DNA from: Crambe crambe
Taxonomy: Eukaryota; Porifera; Demospongiae; Poecilosclerida; Crambeidae
Assembly: GCA_963924555.1 (NCBI GenBank)
Contig: OZ004588.1
Span: forward strand, 4,774,001-4,838,000
Direction: 5' to 3'
DNA length: 64,000 nt
The notes under the pieces were generated by a model that made no database searches, was not told the DNA's origin, and was given only the letters and a program-made list of their open reading frames with translations. Made by a program: the position numbers and the translations under genes. Below are positions 45,270 to 56,768 of the stretch, piece by piece. Each line of letters starts with the position of its first letter. Position 1 is the stretch's first letter.

Positions 45270-46276
45270 ATGCTCCCACCTTCCTTCATGCTCCCACGTC
45301 TTTTGACTAGGTACTCAGCCTTCACTAAACATATCTGCTGTAGGCCTGCCTACATTTTCACCTACTCTGTCAACCCTTTGGCTCGTGCACCCACAACTAG
45401 CACTGAACATATGCTGGTGCTAGCAACCCACTTTCCGGCTCAAATCCCCAAATTAATTTCCTACCAACTCTTGATTGTACAACATGCTAAGAAATTCCAA
45501 TATCCTGCTTGGCTCCAGTACGATATGGAATATCAACAATGGGCAGCTGCCAATAAGCACAAGGCATGGTCGCAAATCCACCCTCAGCTCTATGCTTATG
45601 CCTTCACATCTAAACCTGGTGCCCTATCTGCCAGGTGGACGGCAGCAACCACAGATTTGACTGTCAGTACTCTCACCTTACCCTGCTGTTAACATTATAA
45701 TCATAGTTTCACTGTTGTGGCATTAGCTTGTATATATGACCATATTTATTACACATTCTATGTATGTCCACATGCACACGATCATAATGTAGGTACCTTG
45801 TTTTCCCACCTCTACATGCTTGACTTAACCAGTGCTCTCATTATGCACATAATTACACATTACAGTGTGCTACTTCAAGGAGCAATGCATGCTATACCAC
45901 ATTATATGTACACAACTGTCCTGCTTGCTCTTGCTGCTCAAATTAATCCCTCACCACTGGCTTTGCCCTCATCTCTCTCTTACATCACACCCAGCCACAG
46001 AACACACCCTGTGGCAGTTTGCCAGTTACTTGGAAAAACAGAATCTTAAGCACGAGACAACAAAGTGCTACCTCTCAGGTATCCGCTTCTACCACATCTG
46101 GCAAGCTAGCAATGATATCTTCCTTAGCGAAATGCATAAACTCAAATACATCCTCTGCGGAATCAAAATTGAAGAAGCAAAGAAGGGACCCTCACTCACT
46201 AAACGACTACCAGTAACCCCCTCCCTACTCACACAGATTTATGGCATCCTATCAAGGAATCCTACAGACGCATGAT
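45270..46276 (+). pseudogene. DIRS/Ngaro-type retroelement fragment (tyrosine-recombinase N-terminal part)
   Basis: 45,976-46,276 encodes HTLWQFASYLEKQNLKHETT, then CYLSGIRFYHIW, LKYILCGIKIEEAKKGP and RLPVTPSLL, which reads like the SAM-like N-terminal domain of tyrosine recombinases in DIRS-like retroelements. The upstream ORF 45,270-45,692 (IPKLISYQLLIVQHAKKFQY, PAWLQYDMEYQQWAAANKH) fits an associated gag-like region. The catalytic half is absent here. Confidence 0.6.
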
Positions 46277-46279
46277 AAT

Positions 46280-47415
46280 ATATATCCCATCTAGTACATT
46301 TACTCCCATAGGAGGGGCCCCTGGACATTAACTGTAATACTGGCCTCCCCCGTCTCTAGGCCATCTATAATGGCCTCTTCTAAGAATTGTCTTTTCTATA
46401 GCTAGTCACAAGAGATCATGATAGTGACCAAAAAGAGTAATATTATAGTCACACTAATAATTACTATACAATCAATAAAGCCCACTTTTTTTTTTTTGTG
46501 TGTGTGTGTTCTGTGGAACTATCTCCCCTGCTAACTTTGCTTGCTCTTTCTCAGAGGTGAATTCAAAATGCAGTACATTTCCCATTACCTTTAGCTCTAA
46601 CTCAGCTGTAGCTGTGGACTTGGGGGCGGGGAGGAGCTCGTTGCTAGCAGCACCTGCATGCTCACCAAGGAAGACGTCAACTTCATCATCAGCAAGTGGT
46701 TGTAAACGAGCTGCAGATGTGGGCAGAGACTCGCCAAAAGCCCTGGGACAGCCAGTCCACTCACATGCCTAGGCAGTACCTATCGTATGGGCATGCAAAA
46801 GTAATAGGAGACTCAGAGGTAGAAGTGGATTCTGCCATGATTGTTGCTATGGCTAGGTGTCTATGGTTACTGCACTAGGATTCTAGCCAATCAGGTGGGA
46901 TATATAGTTGCCTTGGAAATTATGGCTGTGAATGCCCGAATTCGAGGGCACATTTCCTCAGCACCATACTACATAATGCTCTGGGCAGTGCTCCTCCTCT
47001 GTTTTTTTTTTTTTTTTTTTTTTTTGGCTTTCTCCGTTCTGGGGAGATAACCACAGTCTTATGACCCAACAGTCCATTTGAACTTTGCAGACATTTCAAA
47101 TAGATACTTGCACCCCTCCTAACCGCTGTAGGATTTTTTCCCACCAAGGGGCGTGGTAGATTCACTTCCTGCTAGGTTAGCAAATTTTATTGTACGTGAA
47201 ATATAGTGTAATTTTTGTGGAAAAGGTCTATTGGTATATATTATAGTACTCATTTAATAGCCTAGCATTTGTGATTATACATACCTCTGTCATTCTATAA
47301 CTACCAGCTGCTATTATTACCTTAACTCATGGATTCAATTTTTTCCCCTACCATCCATTAATGGCATAGTATATAAATTGATAAAAAAAAAATATGATGA
47401 TTTGTGATAAAGTTT
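46280..47415. other. Spacer with poly-T tract, no gene recognised
   Basis: A run of about 24 T lies at 47,002-47,025, and a 'tttttttttttgtgtgtgtg' tract at about 46,488-46,510. Short ORFs between are not supported by anything recognisable. The segment 46,500-47,060 may be a retroposed repeat ending in the T tract. Confidence 0.5.
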
Positions 47416-47455
47416 CTATGGTTAGCTGTTCGATTTGTAGCAGTTACTAAGGGTT

Positions 47456-48098
47456 TCGTTTGGTCTTCCGCCTGTGAAACTTATCGAGACTGAAACACTT
47501 TGAAGCCAGTAGGGAGAGTTGGCTGCTTGGCAATTCACTAAAGGGGATAACTCTGGTCTGAGTGAAATCACTGAGAAATACCCACTGATCTGGAACTCTG
47601 TAAAAATAAACAAATGACAACTACGTAACTAGTGCCCAATACCACCTTACATTCTGGGAGTCCATCGAACTAAAACTTCCTCTTCCTCTTCGAAATTTTG
47701 CTTCCTCTTACCAAGAATCTGATGGAAAAGATTGGTACAGTCACGGGCCAGTTCAGTGCCAGCTGCCACCACAATGTCAAGGAATGAGAGTGACAAGGGT
47801 TGTATTTAGGAGGGGAGCATTTGTCCCTTTTGCCGAACCTTCACCCTCCTTGAGATTTAGTAACCTGTTATGTATTCTAACAGACATAAACTATACTTGC
47901 TCCCCCCAGATCTAAATTCTTAACACCTTGATTATTACAACCACCCCCTTAATCATATTCTAGTATAGCACCTACTTGAGCTGTGAGAGTGATGGAAGGT
48001 AAGGGAGAAACCAAGTCCTGTTGTGCTAAGCTGTTTGTGGTGTGACGTATCACTGACATTGTTCTTCTATCCATTGCTTCACAATGAAAGTGAGCACC
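47456..48098 (-). CDS. Unrecognised gene, at least three exons
   Basis: Three minus-strand exons with GT-AG borders join in phase: about 48,096-47,970 (EAMDRRTMSVIRHTTNSLAQ, then QQDLVSPLPSITLTAQV), about 47,784-47,654 (GTELARDCTNLFHQILGKRK, then an acidic stretch) and about 47,599-47,456 (VPDQWVFLSDFTQTRVIPF to a basic end, FHRRKTKRNP). The first ATG may be the M of MDRRTM. It could be the 3' part of the gene starting at the LYAR-type exon just upstream, but the strong donor there is in the wrong phase. I do not recognise the protein. Confidence 0.45.
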
Positions 48099-48223
48099 TA
48101 AAAAAAAAATTTATATCATGAATATTGAGCAAACTGTTGTCCCACAATCAGTCAGTCTAGTCAAGTCTGCCATCACAATAAGAACCTCAAAAGCAGCACA
48201 TTCAGCGCAACAAATTATAATTT

Positions 48224-48239
48224 GGGGGGGGGGGGGGGG

Positions 48240-48290
<51 letters not shown>
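48224..48290. repeat. Poly-G followed by (AG)n
   Basis: About 19 G then about 24 AG units, in a minus-strand intron or spacer just 3' of the LYAR-type exon. Confidence 0.9.
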
Positions 48291-48292
<2 letters not shown>

Positions 48293-48349
48293 GACAATAA
48301 TTTTTTATCTTATAAATAAAACTATTGATAAGTCAAATAGCTAAAACAT

Positions 48350-48591
48350 ACATCCAGCCATTCCTGCTGCTTCTTGTCTCCTTTATTACCAGTCTCCTTG
48401 TACATGCCACCTTGATACTTTTGGGCCTCTGAAATACATTTAGTGTGGTTGGCATAATTGTTTCCATAGAAGTCCTGCCCACAATCCATGCAGGATAACA
48501 CTTCACATCTTCTGCACTCATTCTGATAGTGCTTTTCCACTTAATTCTTCTTTAAAGATGCACCACAGGCATTGCATGTGAAGAACACCAT
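48350..48591 (-). pseudogene. LYAR: LYAR-type zinc-finger exon with in-frame stop
   Basis: From ATG 48,591 the minus strand reads MVFFTCNACGASLKKN, then TAA (48,543-48,541), then VEKHYQNECRRCEVLSCMDC, GQDFYGNNYANHTKCISEAQ and KYQGGMYKETGNKGDKKQQE. This follows human LYAR closely: its N-terminal C2HC zinc-finger pair, and a glutamine where the stop stands. LYAR is a nucleolar growth-regulating protein. The exon probably ends before GTATGT near 48,350. The stop could be a real null mutation, an allele, or a base error; everything else in the exon is well conserved. Downstream LYAR exons were not identified with confidence. Confidence 0.75.
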
Positions 48592-48716
48592 TGGCCTTGG
48601 GGGTACACGAGGGATATACGGTAAGGGTCGCCGTCGATCGTGTGATCGTGATGTATGTCATGTGATAATTATTAGCAGCACGTGCACACAAGCTAGATTT
48701 TGATTGGTCCGTTTGA
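48592..48716. promoter_or_regulatory. Divergent LYAR/INCENP intergenic promoter region
   Basis: Only 125 bases separate the two divergent start codons, so one bidirectional promoter is likely. The region contains CG-rich pieces ('cgtcgatcgtgtgatcgtga') and no obvious TATA box. Confidence 0.55.
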
Positions 48717-51700
48717 ATGAATTACAAACAGACGGCGCGCGAGTTGAAAATGACTGAAGAAGGGTTACCCAAAGAAATGATGGATTCATTCATATGGCGC
48801 TCCAAGGATCATTGGAGTTGCATTGAGGACAAGAGGAAGGAAATGTTCAGGGAATTTCGCGACTCTATAAAGATTGTTTTCGACGAAATGTATGCAAAAA
48901 TCAATGGAGAAAGGTGAACATAGTTCATGAGCTCACGGGATCAAAGTGCTACTTTCAATTTTTATCTATAGTTTAGTATTAAAATTGGTCATGTGGTTCT
49001 GGCTAGCTAGACGTTATTTCCCTCCACCTCTGTCTGAAGCACTGGCAGTACTGTTTGAATGATAGTCATCATGGTTGTACTATCTAGTGGTAACACTCCT
49101 GGCAATATAGATAAAACATCTATTACAATGGTCTTACTATAGGCAAAGTTCATCTCCAATTCCCACCTTCCCCTCCTTCACCCCAGCTGCAACTAAGCAT
49201 CGTTCACGTCTGCAGAAACCCCCAAGAACAAGGAAAGGTGGGAAGAAGTCTGCAACGGCAACACCTGTGGTGCGTGTTACTCGGGCACGTGCAAGAAAAG
49301 CCAAAGGGTTTGCTACATGCCAGGCTCAAACTCCTCCCTCGACCTCAACTCCAGTCACTCCCCCGTCACATGACTCCCCTACTCCTACTTCTGGAGAGCA
49401 CCAAGCCATCATCTCAAGTTCCTCCCCCAAATTTACCACACCATCTTCAGCTCTGCGCTTCTTCAACAGGGGAGGGAATGGTCTTCATCTCTCACAGGAA
49501 GAACACAGGAAGAGAACAGGAAGTGGGAAAGTCGTCACTTTGCAGGATCTTACTCCAAGGTATGTGTGATAGACTGTCATAGGAAAATCTCTGTCCTATC
49601 ACTACTATCTGGACAGTATAATTGTGCATTTTTGTATGACCTTATTGTCTGATTTGCAGTCCCAGAAATTCTGCTCGAAAAGCCAAAGCGTTTGCTACAT
49701 GCCAGGCTCAAACTCCTCCCTCGACCTCAACTCCAGTCACTCCCCCGTCACATGACTCCCCTACTCCTACTTCTGGAGAGCACCAAGCCATCACCTCAAG
49801 TTCCTCCCCCAAATTTACCACACCATCTTCACAGGAAGAACCCAGGAAGAGAACAGGAAGTGGGAAAGTCGTCACTTTGCAGGATCTTACTCCAAGGTAT
49901 GTGTGATAGACTGTCATAGGAAAATCTCTGTCCTATCACTACTATCTGGACAATATGATTGTGCATTTTTGTATGACCTTATTGTCTGATTTGCAGTCCC
50001 AGAAATTCTGCTCGAAAAGCCAAAGCGTTTGCTACATGCCAGGCTCAAACTCCTCCCTCGACCTCAACTCCAGTCACTCCCCCGTCACATGACTCCCCTA
50101 CTCCTACTTCTGGAGAGCACCAAGTCATCACCTCAAGTTCCTCCCCCAAACTTACCACACCATCTTCAGCTCTGCGCTTCTTCAACAGGGGAGGGAATGC
50201 TCTTCATCTCTTACAGGAAGAACACAGGAAGAGAACAGGAAGTGGGAAAGTCGTCACTTTGCAGGATCTTACTCCAAGGTATGTGTGATAGACTGTCATA
50301 GGAAAATCTCTGTCCTATCACTACTATCTGGACAATATGATTGTGCATTTTTGTATGACCTTATTGTCTGATTTGCAGTCCCAGAAATTCTGCTCGAAAG
50401 CACATCATTGCAGCTTCTGGGCTTAAGATGTGCAATAAGTTACCCTTCCCTTGTCAAAAGTTCATGGGGGGAAAGAGACTCCGATCTGTTTCCATGGAGA
50501 GGCTGTCCATGTCTGATGATAGCGTCAAGAGGAAATGTAGTGGTGTGACTTCCTCAAACAGTGAGGAGAAGACCATTCTTTCGAGAGGTGAGTGATAGCA
50601 ATATTTCATCTCCCCAAGGCATAGTGGGCCAGGATTTATTGAAGGCATAGGGGCAAGACCATGATCATCGTGAAGGAGAGGGGCCCAATGATTGCTGTAG
50701 AAGCCAGCCACCAGTATTGATGAGGCATAGGGAGAAGAACTGAAGGCATAGTCACAAGATATAAGGCCTAGAGGGTGGGAAATGATGGACCTGATCTAGG
50801 TCATAAGCAATTTTTGACATCCAGTACTTTATTTTTCTGTCTTTGATAGACGATTACAATCTGTATGTATTTTCAGGTGCAGGAGTCAAATCTTTTATCC
50901 CTACAAAGTGTGTGAAGAAACAAACACAGAGCAAGGAGGTATGGTTGTATATGCGTAAGTCTGTCTAGGGGATTAGTTAAATTTTGGCCTTTGAAATGAT
51001 CATAATATGATCATTTACACTGATCATATCATGATTTGTGTGTGCAGGCCCAGCAGGCTAAACTTGCAAAGAAGGAAGAGACAGAGGCTCGTAGGAGAGA
51101 GGAACTAGAAGAACGACGGAAGATGGAGATCGAGAAAAAGAAACAGCGTAGGGAGGAGAGAGCCAGAAAGGTGGCTGAGAAACAGGCTGCTCTCAAAATG
51201 CAGAATGAGTTGAAAAATAAAAATGTTGGCAATGGAAAGGTGAGCAGGGACTTTTTACTTAGAAAGGTCAAAGTTGATATGAAGCATAATAGAAAGAGGG
51301 TAGTATCTATGGATGTTTGTAATTCGAAATCTAGACACGGGGATTTTAATTTTAATGGGGGGGGGCTAAGTGTTGGCTCCTGATGTGCTAAGAGTCCCCT
51401 AAAAAGCCTCCATTTTCTTCCTCTTTCTCTCTGAAGTTGCGAGTGGAAGAACTGAAGAGAAAGAAAGCGAAAGAGGTAGAGGAGAAAAACCGAAAGCGGA
51501 AGGAGAGGATGGCTGCAGCTGAGGCTCGCCGCAAACAAGAAGAAGAGGCCCAGAAGAAGAAATTGCAGCAGATGGAAGACGAGAGAAGGATGGCAGCTGG
51601 TCTAGCTGCAATGAGGCGTGAGGCTGAGGTGAGTGGACTATAAACTTGTGACCTGGACTGCAAACTGGACAGTGTCTCCCCTAGCTGGACTTTCAATGCC

Positions 51701-53056
51701 ATAGACCCAGCCCACTTTCTTTGAAGTTTCAAACAGGGTGGTCCATTCTGCATTTAGGAAAGTATCAAGGAAATTTTTTTTCCCATAACAAACTATTGAG
51801 TGACTTGCTAACATTATAAGCATGCTTAAACGTAGAGATCAGAAGTAAAGAACCAAACTTTGGATTTTTTTAAGCTTGACATGTCTTCTTGTTTCTTTTA
51901 GGAAGATGAAAAACGCCAGCGGCGATTAGAAAAACATCGTCAGGAACGAGAGAGGCTGATGCAGCATGAGGCAGAGATGAGAGAAAAGGAATTAGAGCTG
52001 AAGAGGAAACTGGAAGAAGAAGATGCAGCTCAGAGGAAACTGGCAGAACAGCGGGCAGGGAAAGGAGTAGGGATGACAGGGGAACATGCACTGAGTCGTG
52101 TCAATGGTGTCGATCTCCACAAGCAGTTGGAGAACCTGCTGGCTGGGACAGCCAGGGTTGTGCTCTCTGAATCATCTTCCGTCAAAAAGACAAACCAGCC
52201 ATCTTCCTTTGCTACGGATCAAGAATCTAGCAGCAGCAAAAAGTATGTAAAACTTGTATATATAAACCCTGCCCTTGAATCTCATCTTGTGGATCATACA
52301 AGACATTTGGAAAATTGGGGGGTATCATTTTTTTTTAATGGTCATCTGTAAGGAACAGGGTAATAAAATTTCCAGGAGGGAATATTCCGCCCCCTAAATG
52401 AAACCCTGAAGGTTTTAAGACTATTTACTCATGTAGGTTCAAGTTTCTGCAAGGTTTTTATAATGCTGTGGTCACTGGAAAACCAGACCCTAACAACTCC
52501 ACGGCCATGAAAACAAAAACCACACAGTTTGCCTCAGACGCCACACCTGTCGGACTCAACACCACTTTCATCAAAGAAAAGAGTGACCGCTCAATGATTG
52601 TAGTCACGCCTGACAGTGGATCAGCAGGGTCAAAAGACACTGGTTCCTATAAGATGACTCCTATGGATTCACTGGTAGAGTGCGATAATTATGATATAGA
52701 TGAACTAGGCAGTGAGGACTCTACAGATGAAGAGGATAATCCTAAAAAGGTATCTTATTCTATATAATGCCCATTTATCTTATTTAGTGCACACCATTTT
52801 TATTTGATGCATGCTGGTTTGTTGATTTTAATTGCAGGCAATTCCCAAGTGGGCAAGGCCTGAATATTTGAAGAGAGTGATTGCACGCCAAGAGGAAGCC
52901 TTGGACCAGAATAAGCTGAACATCGAAAATATCTTCCCTCCAGAACAACTGCTGAAAGATTGCGATCTTACCAAGATATTCAAATTCAAGCGGAGGCGTT
53001 TCATCCAGCGCTCCAGCTCTGCTCAATGGACATCCCCAATGATCAAGCAGACTTAA
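48717..53056 (+). CDS. INCENP: Inner centromere protein INCENP, 11 exons
   Basis: INCENP is the scaffold of the chromosomal passenger complex and binds and activates Aurora B. Exons: 48,717-48,913; 49,143-49,559; 49,660-49,896; 49,997-50,278; 50,379-50,587; 50,877-50,938; 51,048-51,239; 51,437-51,628; 51,902-52,242; 52,437-52,749; 52,838-53,056. The N-terminal helix (SFIWRSKDHWSCIEDKRKEM) fits the survivin/borealin-binding region. A basic Ser/Thr/Pro-rich middle comes from repeated exons 2-4. GVKSFIPTKC precedes a long charged helix (exons 7-9), and the C-terminal IN-box has YKMTPMDSL, DSTDEEDNPKKAIPKWARPE and QRSSSAQWTSP, the last matching the TSS region phosphorylated by Aurora B. All tested joins are in phase. 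ATG 48,717 is the first in the open frame; a second M lies 11 codons later. Confidence 0.93.
49295..50375 (+). repeat. Tandem triplication of an INCENP exon with its intron
   Basis: Exons 2 (3' part), 3 and 4 with their following introns are near-identical ~337-380 base units: each starts with 'gccaaagcgtttgctacatg' (49,301 has g for c) and ends with 'tgtctgatttgcag'. Each codes for FATCQAQTPPSTSTPVTPPS, SSSSPK(F/L)TTPSS and KRTGSGKVVTLQDLTPR. The middle unit lacks 45 bases (the ALRFFNRGGN block), keeping the frame. Confidence 0.95.
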
Positions 53057-53059
53057 CCT

Positions 53060-53145
53060 TGAAAAAAAAAGAAAGAAAGAAAAAAAAAAAAAAGTCAGTT
53101 ACAAAAAAAAAAAAGAAGAAAAAAAACAAAAAAAACTTAACCTTT
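53060..53145. repeat. A-rich low-complexity tract after INCENP stop
   Basis: AAAG- and A-rich sequence directly following the INCENP stop codon. An ORF reading through it is an artefact of the composition. Confidence 0.8.
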
Positions 53146-53372
53146 GTGCTGATCAACAGTCTTAATGTTTGTGTTTCATGTGTGTAGCAATAACCAATAT
53201 TAATAGCAAAACTTTTTTCTATTCTTCAGTGATAAAAATATTACAATTTTGTGATGTGTATGTATGCATGTAAATTTTCATCCAGTTTCAGTATCTATTG
53301 GTTCTGTTTCAGGGTGAGACGGTTCCTGTCTGTGTGATGATTCTCTGCTGGGTTCCTTTGACTGCCTTCTCC

Positions 53373-56300
53373 TTAAGGGGGTGGGGCAGTATGACTTGGC
53401 TGATCTATAGGTGAGGCACCATCACTCCATGAAACTCTACGAGAATGTTTCTGGAAAGGAAAAAAAATCACAGCCTTGTTATAATTCTTATGACCCCTTG
53501 ATCACAATGCTACTGATGCATAAGAGATGGAAAATAGAAAGGTTATACAGAGGAACCTTGTGGGCTACCATTGGGGAATGAAGTTCTGTCCTTTATATGT
53601 CGAGGGGTAATTTATTTTTTCAAGGTACTGCACTGAATAATGATGCAGTTGGGACCAAGGAGAGTGGCCAACTGGCCATGATAGGCAAGGTGACCATGTT
53701 ATGAGGGGAATCACTGTAGGTTGAAAGGTATGGTTACTATGTGTAGCCCAAAAATTTGCAAAAAAAAAATTGAAGTGTGAACCATGAAATCCACATGTCA
53801 CCTTAACAATACATTTCAATTGAGGGTATGTCTTTACCTTCTTTTTTCTGACACCATCTACTCCCTCTCTCACAAGAGAGGATGGTAGCATCCCAGTTCT
53901 GAAGATGGGGGCAATGAGGACTGCTCTTTCGGAGGTGAAGCAAGATGTATATTTCCTGTCCATATTATGTTGAAGCTAAAGATACCGAATTTGCTTGACT
54001 CCAGTTCGATCCATTCTGCCTGTTTGAGTGGAGAATTGTTTATGGTAATCAAGTCCTTATTTCAAGCAGAACAAAAACTTTGAACTAGCTAAAAAAATAT
54101 TAAGTAAATTCCCTTGCTCAAAACCATAAAAATCCACAAAATGAAATGACCTCACGATTATACAGTAATTGATAGTAGCTCCATTCTTGTATTAACTCAC
54201 ACCCTGATGATCATGGCATTTGTTTCTGGTCCCCAAAGTGTGCCATAGCTATTGATATTGAAAGGCTTCTCAAGTAATGTAGCTAGCTACTTGCCTCTCC
54301 TGGATACGCATTCTGGTACACCATGAGTAAGAGAAGCCTAGCAATGGGTGCAAAGTCCTCCATCGTCATTAGACCTTGGGTCTGAGAGGTGGCATTACCA
54401 TAGTGGATCAACAACTCCTCTGTCTGCTTGCTATCGAGAGTGGACACTGTTAGCAACTGGAGAAGAAGAAAAAAATTATTATTACATTGGCCACCCATGC
54501 CCTTAATTATGAACTCCTATTAAGGACACTCCAAATGAAACCTCCTAAAGAGAGACAAACTCAGGACAAAAGGATTGGTCTCAAGTGTATTCATTGCTCG
54601 GAGGTTCCACTGTATCAAAGAATTGACTTACTGAAGAAAAATCATTATAGTCGATCACTCCATCTTTATCAATGTCTGCAGTCTCAAAGAAATCAATGAT
54701 TGCTTCTTCAAAAACATCATCCTATAATACAGCAAGAAATCTTTAATTATGGGGGGGGGGGGGGCACAGAGCAGGAAATCTTTATTACAGGGGGGGCACA
54801 GGAACATAATTATAGTACTCCAATCAGGAAAACTGCATTTTTGGCCAGCCATTCTTTCTGCTGGTCTGACACTAGAAAGAAGTGTTTGCAAATTCTGAAT
54901 TTGCACTACCATCAAAATATCAAGTAAAACTGCAATTCATTAATCAGTGTAAATTCTGAATTTGCGCTATATCAAAATGTCAGGCAAACTGCAATTTATA
55001 GCATGAGATCCACGTTAACAAAGAGGATTACAAAATTTAAAGTGGCTAAGCAGGAAATGGAACAATAATAACAGTTCATGTATCATACCTTCAAGAAGGG
55101 TCGAAAGTCATCAGGTCTTCCCCCTATTTGCATGGCCCCTGTTAATTTGTGAAGGTAGCATGCACCACCCTTGTCCCCATGTGGGCGGAGCTCGCACCAC
55201 TGCTCTTCAGGATACACTCCATATATTGTCTGATGTAAACAACAACAACAGTAATAACAATAACAACAAGAAAAACAAACAAAGGAACACCATGATAATG
55301 CAAAGACTAGTCTATAATCTGTGTCACCCCTCAAATAAGAACAGATGAATGGCTAAGCTTTTTGCTGAATGCAGTACTACATCTCACACTTTCACTCTAA
55401 GGGTCCATGAGTCAGCAATTTTGGCCATCGAAATGCAGCTGAAGGAAGCGCAAGCAATCATCCTAGTTTAGCTATCTTCTATGTCCTGATAGCATAATTA
55501 GTAGTGATATAAAATAAGTGGGGCTCACTTACCAAGGATTGTTCTGCTCGTTGATGGTAAAGTGCAAGCAAGACCCCAGGCAGTTGTGGAACGACTTCGA
55601 GGATTGGAATGTTTCCATCCTTGTAGATGTTGCTCTGCTCGGCCAGATAGAGGATCTCAGACTCGTTAAGCTGCAGGCCAATGTCCCGGGAGATCAAGAC
55701 CTTGATGAAATTATCTGTGCTGATGTACCCTGATCCATCAAGATCCTCTCTAAAGGATAAACAATAACAATAACATCAATACTAGATTGGTAAACAATAA
55801 TAACAACAACAGACAATCCCTATGGTGTAACTGCTCTGCCCTAGTGTTGTTGTTGTTATTGTTTTTGTTGTTGTTGTTTTCATTATTGTTGTTGTTGTTG
55901 TTGTTGTTGTTGTATCGTACCGACTGAAAGCATCCTCTAAAATTTGTGTCAACTGTTCCATCCCTTGTGGATCTAGTGCTATCACTTCCTCTGCTTCCTT
56001 CGATATGGGTGGAGCCTCCTCATCTGAACCTTGAACTTCCACCTCCTCACTCTGACCTTCGTCCTCTTGAACTTCTTTACTAGTGGGGACCTTATTTCCT
56101 GAATTGCTGATATCCAAGTCCAGGACCTTCTCAGATATTTCATCATCTACATTCTCTTCGCCAGGCGAGGTCACAATCTCAGAAGTGGAATCTTTTTCAG
56201 TTTGTGTGGTGTAGTGTGCTTCTTCTGTTTTCGGTGAAATTGGAACTATAGCTGGCTGCTGCTCTGTGCTTGGTGAAATTGGAATCAGACCATCTATCTG

Positions 56301-56707
56301 TTCCACTTCTATGCCAGCAGGGATTTCATTGGTCGACTGATCGGGTGTGTGATGGTGTGAGTGGTCTGATATTATGTTTGGAAGTGTGGGAGTGGCAGCA
56401 CTGAGGGAAGATTGGGCATTCATTGGAGAGTCATGACTACTTGCAATTATCAATCCTTCAGCTGAATAACTCTGAACAGAGAGGGAAAGTAAATGAGCTA
56501 ACAACTAAGAGTACACTTCAGGTCAGTTGCAAAGCAATTGCATTTGAGAAGTTTCACTACATTGTAGTTTGTATGGAAGCTGTACCTGATCCTTAACATG
56601 CTGAATCTGTACTCTCCTTGACCAGCGCTTCCTCTCCATGGCTACCATCCTGTATGTACGAATCACAGATCATAAAACCTTTATTTATTTTTTCATCAGC
56701 CCCCTCG

Positions 56708-56768
<61 letters not shown>

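Noticed and set aside
49708-49917. Minus-strand ORF within the INCENP repeat exons
   Set aside because: It is antisense to exons that join in phase with the rest of INCENP and has no recognisable content.
51029-51538. Long minus-strand ORF of 169 codons, Ser/Leu/Phe-rich
   Set aside because: It is the shadow of the charged helical exons of INCENP on the opposite strand.
52960-53187. Lys-rich ORF running through the INCENP end
   Set aside because: It is an out-of-frame reading of the last INCENP exon extended through the A-rich tract.
55782-55915. PolyThr tail in the acidic exon of the EF-hand gene
   Set aside because: A splice donor precedes the (TTG)n tract, so the polyThr is intronic.
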